From Haematobia irritans (Eukaryota > Arthropoda > Insecta > Diptera > Muscidae): a stretch of 64,000 nucleotides of DNA. The position numbers and the translations under genes are program-made. Location of the stretch: the NCBI RefSeq assembly GCF_050003625.1, contig NC_134397.1:277692070-277756069 (forward strand), in the 5' to 3' direction. The number at the start of each line of letters is the position of its first letter. The first letter of the stretch is position 1. The notes under the pieces were generated by a model. It was not told the DNA's origin and searched no databases. It worked only from the letters and a program-made list of their open reading frames with translations. Of the stretch, positions 10,616-21,789 are shown piece by piece.

Positions 10616-11742
10616 CATCCGATCCGGCTGAAATTTGGTACATGGTGTTAGTATATGGTCTCTAACAACCATGCAAAAATTGGTCCATATCAGTCCGCTT
10701 TTACGTATAGCCCCCATATAAACGGACCCCTAAATTTGGCTTGCGATTGCTCTAAGAGAAGGAAATTTCATCCGATCCGACTGAAATTTGGTGCATGGTG
10801 TTAGTATATGGTCTCTAACAACCATGCAAAAATTGGTCCATATCGGTCCATAATTATATATAGCCCCCATATAAACCGATTCCCAGATTTGGTTTGCGGA
10901 TTCTCTAAGAGAAGCAAATTTCATCCGATCCGACTGAAATTTGGTACATGATATTAGTATATAGTCTCTAAGAACCATTCAAAAATTGGTCCATATCAGT
11001 CCGTAATTATATATAGCCCCTATATAAACCGATCCCCAGATTGGACGAGCAAAATTCATCCGATCCGGTTTAAATTTGCAACGTGGTGTTAATATATGGC
11101 CGCTAATAACCATGCCAAAATTGGTCCATATCGGTCTATAGTTATATATAGCCGATCCCCAATCACACAAAAATTGGTCCATATCGGTTCATAATCATGC
11201 TTGCCGCTCGAGCAAAAATAATCTAGCAAAATTTGTCGAAATTTTATTCCTATAGAAAATTTTGTCAAATTTTATTTCTATAGAAAATTTTAGCAAAATT
11301 TTATTTCTGTAGAAAATGTTGTCAAAATTTTAATTCTATAGAAAATGTTGTCAAAATGTTTAAATCTTTTGAAAATTTAGTAAAAATTTTATTTCTATAG
11401 AAAATTTTTGTCAAAATTTTATGTGTATAGAAAATTTTGTTAAAATCGTATTTCTATAGAAAATTTTGTCCAAATTTTACTTCTATAAAAAATGTTGTCA
11501 AAATTTTATTTTGTCAAAATTTTATTTCTGTAGAAAATTATAGACGTATTTAATCGGCCATTTTAAGTTTAATATATACCACGTATGGACTACGTGGTAT
11601 ATATTACGGTATTAGGAAGTTTTAAGATCGGCAAAAGTTACCGCAACCCAAGTAAATCGATTGTAGAAGTTTCTACGCAATCCATGGTGGAGGGTACATA
11701 AGCTTCGGCCTGGCCGAACTTACGGCCGTATATACTTGTTTT
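10616..11742 (+). mobile_element. DINE family I copy c (5' truncated)
   Basis: It begins inside a tandem unit (CATCCGATCCGGCTGAAATT). It runs through the 29-bp AT-rich array, the ACCACGTA/TACGTGGT palindrome (about 11576-11603) and the 3' hairpin TTCGGCCTGGCCGAA to TATATACTTGTTTT. From 11537 to 11625 it closely matches the truncated copy a, which identifies what copy a has lost. Confidence 0.8.
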
Positions 11743-12534
11743 ATTAGTTATATTCTTCCAATTTTCCAAACCTCACCAATGCAGAGGATTGTTTTAGCTT
11801 CTTTAATTACTTTTAATTTTACGGAAAATGTTAAATGTGTAAGTAAGGACCTCTAATTCACACTCATTCACTCTTACAAATGCAGTAGATGACTTTGTCA
11901 TGGGCTTGTTTGCCTATGTGTGAATATGCGATTTTAGTGTTTCCTCTTTAACATGCCTGAATAAAACCGCAAAATGACATTGAATTGTCCAATAAATGAA
12001 AACGTTGCTTGTCACAAACATTTCAATATTTTACCATAGTTAATGGGAGGACGTTGAATAGCAAACCAAACAAACAATATTATCAGTAAAGGATACAACT
12101 GTTGTTTACCTGAATGGGAAAAAGGGATATTACAATGTTTAAAATCTACAGCTAACATACAGCGTTTACTAGAAAATCATTTTGATGTGAAGATACTGGA
12201 AAAAAACGCTTGACTTTTTGACAGATGACAAATGCAATTGACAATGGATTTATATGAACAACAACAAAAACCATGTTTCATAGCTGGTTATTTCCCTTTT
12301 TATGGATAAGCGAATGCGGTTTCTGCTGAAAGCAATAGAAAATTAAATTCCATACAAATAGAATTTTTTACAAGTATATAAAGTTTTTTTTTTTTTTTTT
12401 TGATTATAACAATCGAACTGTGAATAAATTGTTGCACTTATTGGTTAGGAACTGAATGTTCGTTGTAAGCAAACTAATTAATAAAATATTGAATGAACAT
12501 AATAGGTGCCAATCAACAAATCAGAGCGATCCTA
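11743..12534. other. AT-rich stretch without a gene
   Basis: Includes a 17-T run near 12385. No coding or repeat signature recognised. Confidence 0.5.
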
Positions 12535-14000
12535 CACTGGAACAAATATTGTCGTAATACGAAAGATTATGCAACCTAAATGTTAGGATACGCAATTTAC
12601 ACAATATTAAGGATACATTTCTTTAAAATAATGAAATTTTATGCCCTGTTTCTGTATATCGAACAAATGCTTTCATTCATATTTCAAACGAAAAAAAATG
12701 ATTTTGGTTTCTCTATGTCGACAAGCAAGTCACTTCATATTTTGTTGTCGAGTTGGAAACCAGCATATACGATAGGTGTCAAAAAAATAAAAACATTTAA
12801 ATGAATTGCCAGACCAAAAGTTTAAAAATACTGTTGAACTCCGTTCCCCAATATTTAATATTAGTGCTAAGATTTGAATAATTTTAAATACTCTCCTAAT
12901 GAATTAATCTTAAATAACGTTTAAATATTTGAATTTTCTTGAATTACCAATCCATGTGAATTATTGTTATCGATACCTGAAATATTTAAAGAACGGAAAC
13001 CCTAAAGCTTTCACTCAATATATCTTAAGAATTTGTCCCTTTCTAAAATGAATTCATATAGTATTGTTGTATGTACTAAAACATAATGTCGATCTAACAT
13101 TTCGTTTGTTAACTTCACTTGTGCTTTAACTTTGATCTTGGTAAGCTGCCGCCATCCTTAATAAAATCCCATTTTGTTCACTGAAACTGAAACTTGCCTT
13201 TTGTAATCTTCTCATTTTCTTTCCATACATACCTTTTTACAATTCTGAGAGCTAACAAATAAATTACAGTCCACTAAAGGAAACTTCTCTTGGATTTGTA
13301 TAAATACTAAATTTTCATAATCAATGTATTCTCATACAAACGAAACGAACTTTCAAAAATACAGAAACTCAAATTGAATGAATTCGAGTGACTGCTTTTC
13401 TATCGACTGGGGTTTCGTTCGACATACAGAAACATGCCATTAATTAAAAGAAAGTTTATAATCTTTGCTTCAAAAATTTGTTTCATTAAATTTAGGATAA
13501 AAATCTTGTAAATTTGCGTCTCCCCATTAAGGTTGCAGGTCCTTGAAGTAAGGAAAATTTTCTTTAAATTTAAGAAAAATATTTTTAATTTAATGATATC
13601 GTCTTTAAATTAAATGATATATTGAATCTTTCGACTTAAGATAAAAACGCTTCAAATATAGGCTAATACTTCTTTTGAGAGTTTTGCATCTTTGGTTTAA
13701 AGTTTTTTGGTATTAAGAACATTTCTTACCTCAAAATGTACGTACTAATATGATATTTTAAACTGCAATTTGTTTCCACGTGAATTACGTTATTTATTTA
13801 TCGCAAAAATAGAAAAAATAGAAAATAGAAAGAAGTCGATAAAAAGATCTGTGGGTTAATTTTAATTTTATTGATCCTAGATTTAAAGCCAGATAGGTCG
13901 CTAAAAGGTGTAAAGAAGTCACATCTTTGGCTCGGAATCAATACAACAATTCTTAAGAGAAGGCCAAAATCTTTGCATCCAAGTAAATCTTTTTTTAGTG
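12535..14000 (-). mobile_element. CACTG-ended TA-flanked element, long member
   Basis: Left end CACTGGAACAAATATTG, right end AAATCTTTTTTTAGTG, with TA at 12533-12534 and 14001-14002. The right 200 bp, read in reverse, match the left part of the 546-bp element at 56773-57318 (TTTACTTGGA, ATTGATTCCGAGCCAAAGAT, GGCTTTAAATCTAGGATC). At 1,466 bp it is nearly three times longer. No transposase motif is visible in the extra length, which may include later insertions. TA duplication suggests Tc1/mariner-type mobilisation (inference). Confidence 0.6.
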
Positions 14001-14242
14001 TAATCACAATAGGAATACAAATCATTTATGTCTTTCTATAAAGTCTTTTTGTCTATAAAAAGCCTAAAGATCGATTTGGAGAAGTTAAATTGAAGTAATA
14101 AAATAATAGTTACGAATATAAAATTTGATCAAACTACTATATTAAATGTAATCTTAACAAGTTTCTAGCTTGTTTAAAAAACTTCCCAGCAAAAAAATTT
14201 GGAAGTACTTCCAAAGGCAAAAACATCCCACATTCGGAAGTA

Positions 14243-15175
14243 AAGGGTGATTCTTTTGAGGTTAGGATTTTCATGCATTAGTATTTGACAGATCACGTGG
14301 GATTTCAGACATGGTGTCAAAGAGAAAGATGCTCAGTATGCTTTGACATTTCATCATGAATAGACTTACTAACGAGCAACGCTTGCAAATCATTGAATTT
14401 TATTACCAAAATCAGTGTTCGGTTCGAAATGTGTTTATCGACAAATTTTGTTCAGCGATGAGGCTCATTTCTGGTTGAATGGCTACGTAAATAAGCAAAA
14501 TTGCCGCATTTGGAGTGAAGAGCAACCAGAAGCCGTTCAAGAACTGCCCATGCATCCCGAAAAATGCACTGTTTGGTGTGGTTTGTACGCTGGTGGAATC
14601 ATTGGACCGTATTTTTTCAAAGATGCTGTTGGACGCAACGTTACGGTGAATGGCGATCGCTATCGTTCGATGCTAACAAACTTTTTGTTGCCAAAAATGG
14701 AAGAACTGAACTTGGTTGACATGTGGTTTCAACAAGATGGCGCTACATGCCACACAGCTCGCGATTCTATGGCCATTTTGAGGGAAAACTTCGGAGAACA
14801 ATTCATCTCAAGAAATGGACCGGTAAGTTGGCCACCAAGATCATGCGATTTGACGCCTTTAGACTATTTTTTGTGGGGCTACGTCAAGTCTAAAGTCTAC
14901 AGAAATAAGCCAGCAACTATTCCAGCTTTGGAAGACAACATTTCCGAAGAAATTCGGGCTATTCCGGCCGAAATGCTCGAAAAAGTTGCCCAAAATTGGA
15001 CTTTCCGAATGGACCACCTAAGACGCAGCCGCGGTCAACATTTAAATGAAATTATCTTCAAAAAGTAAATGTCATGGACCAATCTAACGTTTCAAATAAA
15101 GAACCGATGAGATTTTGCAAATTTTATGCGTTTTTTTTTTTAAAAAAGTTATCAAGCTCTTAACAAATCACCCTT
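14243..15175 (+). mobile_element. DD41D (rosa-like) Tc1/mariner element, internally deleted
   Basis: Termini AAGGGTGATT at both ends in inverted orientation, with TA at 14241-14242 and 15176-15177. The 933-bp length is short for an autonomous element, and the coding region has lost its central DNA-binding part. It sits inside a CCCAGC element. Confidence 0.85.
14356..15068 (+). pseudogene. DD41D transposase with an internal deletion
   Basis: A start at 14356 gives an N-terminal HTH beginning (MNRLTNEQRLQIIEFY...CSVRNV). At about 14430 the frame jumps to the catalytic region, which stays open to 15068 (217 residues from 14415). FSDEAHFW carries the first aspartate, FQQDGATCHTA the second, and LTPLDYFLWGYVKSK the third. 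I count 41 residues between the second and third aspartates, the signature of the DD41D/rosa group known from tephritids and other insects. The deletion removes the rest of the DNA-binding domain and shifts the frame, so the product is not expected to be active. Confidence 0.85.
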
Positions 15176-16482
15176 TACTTCTAAAGGCACAACTTTAAAA
15201 GCACTTCTAAAAGTGTCCTTCCATAGATGTTCTTTATTTTAACTACTCACGAAGTTCTTATAATTCAAAAATTTTTTAACCGCTTTTTTCATATTTTTAT
15301 AGAGAACATTTAAATGTTTTTGTTTCAAATAACTTAAAAACAAAGTAAAAATTAAGAAAGTGGTAAAAATAATTTAAATTTTGTTGAAAAAGATTCTAAA
15401 TCCATTCTAGAAAAATTGCGAATTTTTGAAAATATTTGAGGTCTAGTGTTTCAGGCAACCGTTAGAATGTTTTAAAAAAGCATAACAAATTTTAAAAATT
15501 ATTTATTTATCAAAATATCACGAAATTAATTAATTCATATCCAAAAGTTTGAATTCGTATCACACATTAAGAAGTAATGCATATTCAGTGCAACGGCTGC
15601 TGAAATGGTGGCCATCAGTCCTATGACAAACCCATGTTAAATTCATCGCTTCTGCGCCAATTTTTTACCACTTCCAGAACCAGATCCAGATTGCTTGGTT
15701 TATAATGGCTTCTGGCATCTGGGTGCAAAGTTATAACCTCCTGAGCATCAGAGTCAATTACTTCTTCAACAAATAAATCACCATCATTTTAAATTGAAAT
15801 CCTTTACTTTTACATCTTTACTATTACAACTCATAGTTGTACATTCTTTCTAACAGGTTGGCTGATAAGTCGCCGGTCTAACAAAGAAAAACACATTTTT
15901 GTCAAAATTCGTTCTTATTATTCAACATAGTTCCCTTCAAGAGCGGCACAACTATTCATTTCAGCCAAATTGTTTCCCTGTGAGCATCCTTTTGAGGTCT
16001 GAGAACAAGAAAAAGTCGGTGGGTGCCAGATCTGCAGAATACGGTGGGTGGGGAAGCAATTCGAAGCCCAATTCATGAATTTTTGCCATCGTTCTCAATG
16101 ACTTGTGGCACGGTGCGTTGTCTTGGTGGAACAACAATTTTTCTTCTTCATATGGGACCGTTACACCCTCAAAAAAAATCGCTTCTTTAACATATGTTCC
16201 AAACATATTTTGCAGGAAGCACATATATTATTGCATACTGCCGAAACATTAATATGTTTGTTTTATGTGAACATATTATATGTTTGGAAGCATTTTGAGC
16301 CAAAAATATTATATGCTTGGAAGAATTTTTCCCAAACACGATTGTGCTCATTCCCTAACATACTCGTAATTTTCACTTCCACGAAATTTTTTAGTTATTG
16401 GCACCTTTCTCTGTAATACAAATAATGTTGAAGAAATTATTCACTTTTATAAATTTTTTAAATTTTACCTTTCGCCTGTACG

Positions 16483-16560
16483 GAGAATCGAACCGAGGAC
16501 CATACAGTTTGTAAGCCAACACACTATCCACTGGGCTATGTAGCTGTTATAGTCACCAGT
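16483..16560 (-). mobile_element. tRNA-like segment with intact box B
   Basis: On the minus strand: CCCAGTGGATAGTGTG as a box A-like block and CCTCGGTTCGATTCTCC as box B, about 33 bp apart. There is no confident anticodon loop, so I call it a tRNA-derived SINE head or pseudo-tRNA rather than a functional tRNA gene. Confidence 0.5.
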
Positions 16561-16658
16561 AGATAATTATCGTTTTAAGTTACATTTATATAGCATAGTT
16601 TGCAGCGCCCACGAGCCCATGCAAACATAACATTATTTAACAGAAACATACATTTGTT

Positions 16659-16745
16659 TGCCACGTGGAGCAGTGGTTAGCATGTCTGCCTTGCATGCAA
16701 AGGGTCGTGGGTTCAATCCCTGCTCCGACCGAACATTTTTTTTTG
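16659..16745 (+). mobile_element. tRNA-like segment followed by poly(T)
   Basis: GAGCAGTGGTTAGCATG (box A-like) and GTCGTGGGTTCAATCCC (box B). The sequence is close to the head of the main SINE but is followed by T-runs (16736-16763) instead of the SINE body. The T-run could act as a Pol III terminator. It may be a short tRNA-derived retrocopy. Confidence 0.55.
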
Positions 16746-17963
16746 TTTTTTTTTTTTTTTTTAATTTACACATTTATATTTATACTATATTAATTTTTTT
16801 AAATGAAACATCGAAATGTGCGTTATTAAAGATTTATAGTCAGTAACAGTGCTTGATATAAACGAAATTGAATGATTTTTGGATAAAATATTATTTTTTA
16901 TTGCAAAAATAACAATCTTGTAATAAAAAACTGTTTTCGTACAAAACTTTAAAATTTGGAAGGAATTCAAAAACTAACAAAAGAGGAACGTGGAGTCGAG
17001 TATAAACATACATACATAATTTTATAATATAAACATAAATTTATTTAGGAGTGAACAGTTTTTTACTAGCATTTAACACCATCGCTCTAAAATTCCTTTT
17101 ATTTTTCTTCAATAATTCATTTTAAAGAAAATAAACTTTTTAAATTGTTTTAGCTGTAAAAGTCGAACTTAATGCCCGCTTTTATATTTGATGGTGTCCG
17201 TCAACTCCTCGTGGACTACTTTTTAATAAAGAGAAACTAAACTTTGTTTTTTTACATTTTACTGTGTAATTTTTCACTATTTCCTCCTTATTTCATTTTA
17301 CCGTCCCATCTCTAAAAAGAGTATAGTGCCCTTTCGTTATTTTTATGAAAACCCCTGATTTCTTTCAACGAACCAAGAAAAAAATAATGCCAAAATGATA
17401 AACAAAACACATGTCCACACATACATAAAATGCTGCTCTCAAGGCGAAAACATAAGCTGTTTGTTTTTCAAATGTCTATTCTCTTGGTTCAGAATGTATA
17501 TTCTCTTTATTCAAATTAAATAATAATTAGACTTAAACATATCAAATTTTTGGCCTTATCATAAAACAGTTTTCCGAAACAACATACAAGCGGTTTCACA
17601 GAAATTGTTCTCTTTTGACTCTTTTGCTGTGTTATATTGATATCTTTCGTCAACTCTCCCGGTTTCCATCTCTATTTCTCTCTATACTCTCTCTGTCGCT
17701 TTGAATAAAATATCACAACATATGTATGTTTAGTTGAAATTTGTAAATTTATATATGTTTGTATTCACACATATGATTTTTATGAAACATTCATGCCCCA
17801 AACATAATATATTCTAACATATTAACATAGATGTCCCAAACATTTAGTGTTAGTTTAGGAAAATTACATGTTCGCACTTAAATATATTGTGGTTTAAAAT
17901 CGTGCCCGAAACACATTTTGTTTATATCGGAACATATGAAAAACATATTTTTCTAACAGTGTA

Positions 17964-18312
17964 GGTTAGGTTAGGTTAGGTTATGTGGCAGCCCGATGTA
18001 CCAGGCTCACTTTGACTATTCAGTCCATTGTGATACCACATTGGTGAACTTCTCTCTTATCACTGAGTGCTGCCCGATTCCATGTTAAGCTCAATGACAA
18101 GGGACCTCCTGTTTATAGCCGAGTCCGAACGGCGTTCCACATTGCAGTGAAACCACTTAGAGAAGTTTTGAAACCCTCAGAAATGTCACCAGCATTACTG
18201 AGGTGGGATAATCCACCGCAGAAAAACATTTTGGTGTTCGGTCGAAGCAGGAATCGAACCAACGACCTTGTGTATGCAAGGCGGGCATGCTAACTATTGC
18301 ACCACGGTGGCT
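17964..18312 (-). mobile_element. tRNA-derived SINE, copy 2 (complete)
   Basis: The fullest copy here. The head AGCCACCGTGGTGCAATAGT lies at the right, then box B CGTTGGTTCGATTCC, the body, and the telomere-like CCTAACCTAACCTAACC tail at 17962-17981 on the minus strand. The target duplication in the Himar1 host is 14 bp. It therefore retrotransposed after Himar1 invaded. Confidence 0.92.
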
Positions 18313-19227
18313 CATATGGGACCGTTTTGCCGCGATTTCGACCTTCAAATGCTCCAATAACGCCATATAATAGTCAGTCACTGTTGATGGTTTTTCCCTT
18401 CTCAAGATAATCGATAAAAATTATTCCATGCGCATCCCAAAAAACAGAGGCCATTACATTGCCAGCGGACTTTTGAGTCTTCGTCTCCACGCTTCGGAGA
18501 CGGTTCACCGGTCGCTGTCCACTCAGCCGACTGTCGATTAAACTCAGGAGTGTAGTGATGGAGCCATGTTTCATCCATTGTCACATATCGACGGAAAAAC
18601 TCGGGTGTATTACGAGTTAACAGCTGCAAACACCGCTCAGAATCATCAACACGTTGTTGTTTTTGGTCAAATGGGAGCTCGCGCGGCACCCATTTTGCAC
18701 AGAGCTTCCGCATATCCAAATATTGATGAATGATATGACCAACACGATCCTTTGATATCTTTAAGGCCTCTGCTATCTCGATCAACTTCATTTTACGGTC
18801 ATTCAAAATCATTTTGTGGATTTTTTTATGTTTTCGTCGGCAACCACCACTACGTTGGACGCCCGAAAGAGGTGGTTACCGTCCTCCGTGCTCATTTCAC
18901 CACGCTTTTTCATAGCAATCAATTATTGTTGATTTCCCTGGGGCAGAGTCCGGAAACTCATTATCAAGCCAAGTTTTTGCTTCGACCGTATTTTTTCCCT
19001 TCAGAAAACAGTATTTTATCAAAACACGAAATTCCTTTTTTTTCCATTTTTTTCATAATAACAAAAGTTGCTTCACAAAAGACGCTCTATCTCACAAACT
19101 AATTGATATACAGACGTCAAATTTTGACACGAATCATTTGAAGGTTGGTACTATATAAAAATAATATGCATTTAATACTAGCGACGCCATCTATATGTCA
19201 GACCGGGGACTTATTAGCCAACCTGTT

Positions 19228-20070
19228 AATGTCAACCTTTTTAGACTACCTAAATCACCTAATAAGTCTGTATGACACTATTTTTACGTGAATAATATCA
19301 GGCATTCTGTTCCATACCGTCCGTTCAATTAATCTATCAATGGTATTTAGAGAACTCTCAAAAATATTAAGAAACTCTATCTTTCATGATTCCATATAAA
19401 AATATATTTCAATATATGCGGTTGAATCAAATTGTACCTACAATACCAGAATTTCAGCTCGTATAAGATAATCAAATTGTTAAAGACAATTCAGCATTTA
19501 ATGTCCTTAATGACACTTGCATAATAACTACGAATCGAATGAAAAATCGAGTTAAGCAATTGCAAACATCATTATTTCTTTACGCAATTTCATGCTGCAA
19601 GTGTCATGGAAAATTTTCGAAAACAAAAAAGAAGAAAATGAATCCAATATGGCATTAAGCGTACGTTATTAACATATCCGTATTCTTGAAACCGTAGCAC
19701 TTCTGGCCCATACATCATAACATCATTTGCTTGGGCGTCCGTTCATTGATACATGAAATCATTGATTCGTACATTCACGACCTGCTTTATTCTCAACAGG
19801 CTGCTTAATTTGACTGTAATACACGTTTGTTCTTGCTGGCTGTGTAATCATGTTTCAGGGCTGAATAGTTCTGTATCAGTTTTGGGAAATTGCACAGTGG
19901 ACACAATGTGATAGAATTTAGGATACACAAATGTGGGTTATACAAAAGGGATAAGCAGAATATGCTTTTGCATCGGAGAAATCTTTCAAAAAAAAAAATG
20001 AATTCGTAGTTTAAGGACACAATATCAATGTGTTTACGACAATAGTTTTTCAGAATACTGAGTTTCACTA
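19228..20070. other. AT-rich stretch without a gene
   Basis: Nothing recognised apart from general AT richness. Short ORFs here show no family resemblance. Confidence 0.5.
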
Positions 20071-21093
20071 CCCAGCAAAAAAGTTTGGAAGTTGTTCCAA
20101 AGGCACACATTTAAAAGCACTTCCAAAAATGTCCTCCCAAAGAAGTTCTTTACTTGAACTACACAGGCGGTTCTTTTAATTCAATTTTTTATAATTAGAT
20201 TTTTTCATATTTTCAATGAGTATTTTAACTTTTTTGTCTAAAATAGTTTTTTTTTTATAACTCACTTTGCATATCTTTTATTTGTAATTTTGTGTTACAA
20301 ATAGGATAAAAACAGAGTAAGAATAATTAAAACCATACAAATTATTTAAATTTTGTCGAGAAAAATTACGAATTTTAAATTGCGAATTTTTAAAAATCAT
20401 AAAAAAATATAAAAATTATTCATTTGGCAATACAGTTTTTAATTCTACGAGTAGCATTCTAATGCTTGTCTGAAACGTCTGAATATTTTCAAAAATTCGC
20501 AATTTTTTTTAGAATGGATTTAGCATTTTTCTCGACAAAATTTAAATAATTTGTACCGTTTTAATTATTCTTACTCTGATTTTTTTTTATGTATGCATAC
20601 ATAAGGTCGTGGGTTCGATTCCTGCTTCGACCGAACACCAAAAAGTTTTTCAGCGGTGGATTACCCACCTCAGTAATGCTGGTGACATTTCTGAGTGTTT
20701 CAAAGCTTCTCTAAGTGGTTTCACTGCAATGTGGAAAGCCGTTCGGACTCGGCTATAAAAAGGAGGTCCCTTGTCATTGAGCTTAACATGGAATCGGGCA
20801 GCACTCAGTGATAAGAGAGAAGTTCACCAATGTGGTATCACAATGGACTGAATAGTCTAAGTGAGCCTGATACATCGGGCTGCCACCTAACCTAACCTAA
20901 CCTACTCTGATTTTATCCAATTTGAAACAAAAAAATTAAAATACTCATTAAAAATATGAAAAAAGCTAATTATAAAAAATTGAATTAAAAGAATCGCCTG
21001 TGTAGTTCAAATAAAGAACTTCTTTGGGAGGACATTTTTGGAAGTGCTTTTAAACGTGTGTCTTTGGAACAACTTCCAAACTTTTTTCCTGGG
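20071..21093. mobile_element. CCCAGC-ended element with long inverted repeats (fold-back)
   Basis: Left arm from CCCAGCAAAAAAGTTTGGAA and right arm ending CCAAACTTTTTTCCTGGG are inverted copies over roughly 200 bp with few mismatches. Paired blocks include TTGTTCCAAAG, AAAGCACTTCC and GTCCTCCCAAAGAAGTTC. The mid region also has imperfect inverted symmetry. The short flanks CACTA and TAGTG are inverted rather than direct, so I cannot name a target duplication. A SINE (20584-20902) is inserted in it. Confidence 0.75.
20584..20902 (+). mobile_element. tRNA-derived SINE, copy 3 (5' truncated)
   Basis: Box B GTCGTGGGTTCGATTCC, the body and the CCTAACCTAACCTA tail are present, but box A is lost. 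A 12-bp target duplication TACTCTGATTTT flanks it (20572-20583 and 20903-20914). It is inserted in the fold-back element. Confidence 0.92.
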
Positions 21094-21789
21094 TAGTGAC
21101 AAGCATACTTTTCGTCTGTTGGTTAAGCTACACTTGTAGTTTAGTCAATGCATGGTTTTAAGCTGAAATCAAAAGCAATAAAAGTTTAAATTACAAATGA
21201 AAAATTTAGTTATAAAAAAATTAAGTTAAAAGCACCTCCCGCGTAGAAGAATATTTATTTAAGGTTTTGTATGGGTCTCAACACAGTCTGGTTATATAGA
21301 CCCTAAAATCTTATTCACTATTAGCTATATACATATTTTATATACATATGTCAATATAATTTCAAAGATTCATAATAGTTTCAAATAATTACGTAGAAGA
21401 ATATCTTTTGGAGGATATTTTAAGAAGTGCTTTTATTGTTGTACCTTTAAAAAAAACTTCCATGTTTTTAGCTGGGACGATCTATTACGGTTTTTAAGAT
21501 ATACGAATTTTTCATTATTAATTTTTTTCCAGCAGGAATAACAAAAATATAAAATCTTTCTTATTTTCTGCAGCATCAAAATTGAGTTTTATGTTCACTG
21601 TAATTCATCCGTGCTTAGTGAGATATGTTACCGGTATATTTATGTGTCAGTATGTCTCGCATACACTTCTTTGAACCACATCCTCATTTCGAAATACACA
21701 CAACCAGTGTTACCATTTACCATTTTTGCAAAATTTCCTTGTGCCAAAAACTTGTGTGAATTAATGGAAATGTCGTTTAACTTTATTTG
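21094..21789. other. Spacer with a CCCAGC-element fragment
   Basis: About 21400-21477 (AGTGCTTTTATTGTTGTACC ... TTTTTAGCTGGGA) is an end fragment of the CCCAGC family. The remainder is AT-rich with no gene recognised. Confidence 0.5.

Larger units (their letters stand above)
14185..15690 (+). mobile_element. CCCAGC-ended element interrupted by a DD41D mariner
   Basis: Starts CCCAGCAAAAAAATTTGGAA and resumes at 15178 with TTCTAAAGGCACAACTTTAAAA after the DD41D insertion. The distal part matches the copy at 8817-9372 in reverse, including CCTATGACAAACCCATG at about 15632. The right terminus has decayed or been lost near 15690. Confidence 0.6.
16164..17961. mobile_element. TA-flanked element inside the SINE tail
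   Basis: Ends CACCCTCAAAAAAAATCG and ...TATTTTTCTAACAGTG, with TA at 16162-16163 and 17962-17963. Repeated ACATATGTT/AACATATGA and CCAAACAT motifs lie near both ends in opposite orientation. It carries no transposase but holds two separate tRNA-like segments. It inserted into the CCTAA tail of the SINE. Confidence 0.7.
15961..19047 (-). pseudogene. Himar1-type mariner transposase, copy 2
   Basis: Start codon at 19047-19045. The A-run after it has eight A residues where copy 1 has seven, a frameshift. Readable blocks follow: HTH region (about 18812-18700), first catalytic block YVTMDETWLHHYTPE, a second frameshift at PKRG (about 18490), and VFWDAHGIIFIDYLEKGK. After the insertions come LLFHQDNAPCHKS and PPYSADLAPTDFFLF, with the second and third aspartates 34 residues apart. 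The last 40 or so residues are deleted. Compared with copy 1 it keeps all three catalytic blocks but is broken in at least four places. Confidence 0.9.
15853..19225 (-). mobile_element. Himar1-type mariner, copy 2, split by SINE and TA-element
   Basis: The same terminal repeats as copy 1 (here with one change, CGCCGGTCT, at the left), with TA at 15851-15852 and 19226-19227. The mariner is in the minus orientation. It is cut in the sequence encoding AKR.HM by a SINE with a 14-bp target duplication, CATATGGGACCGTT (16149-16162 and 18313-18326). The SINE is in turn cut by a 1,798-bp TA-flanked element. A small deletion near 15955 removes part of the C-terminal coding sequence. Confidence 0.93.

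Noticed and set aside
17964..17985. Telomere (TTAGG repeat)
   Set aside because: It is the tail of a SINE with target duplications at an internal site.
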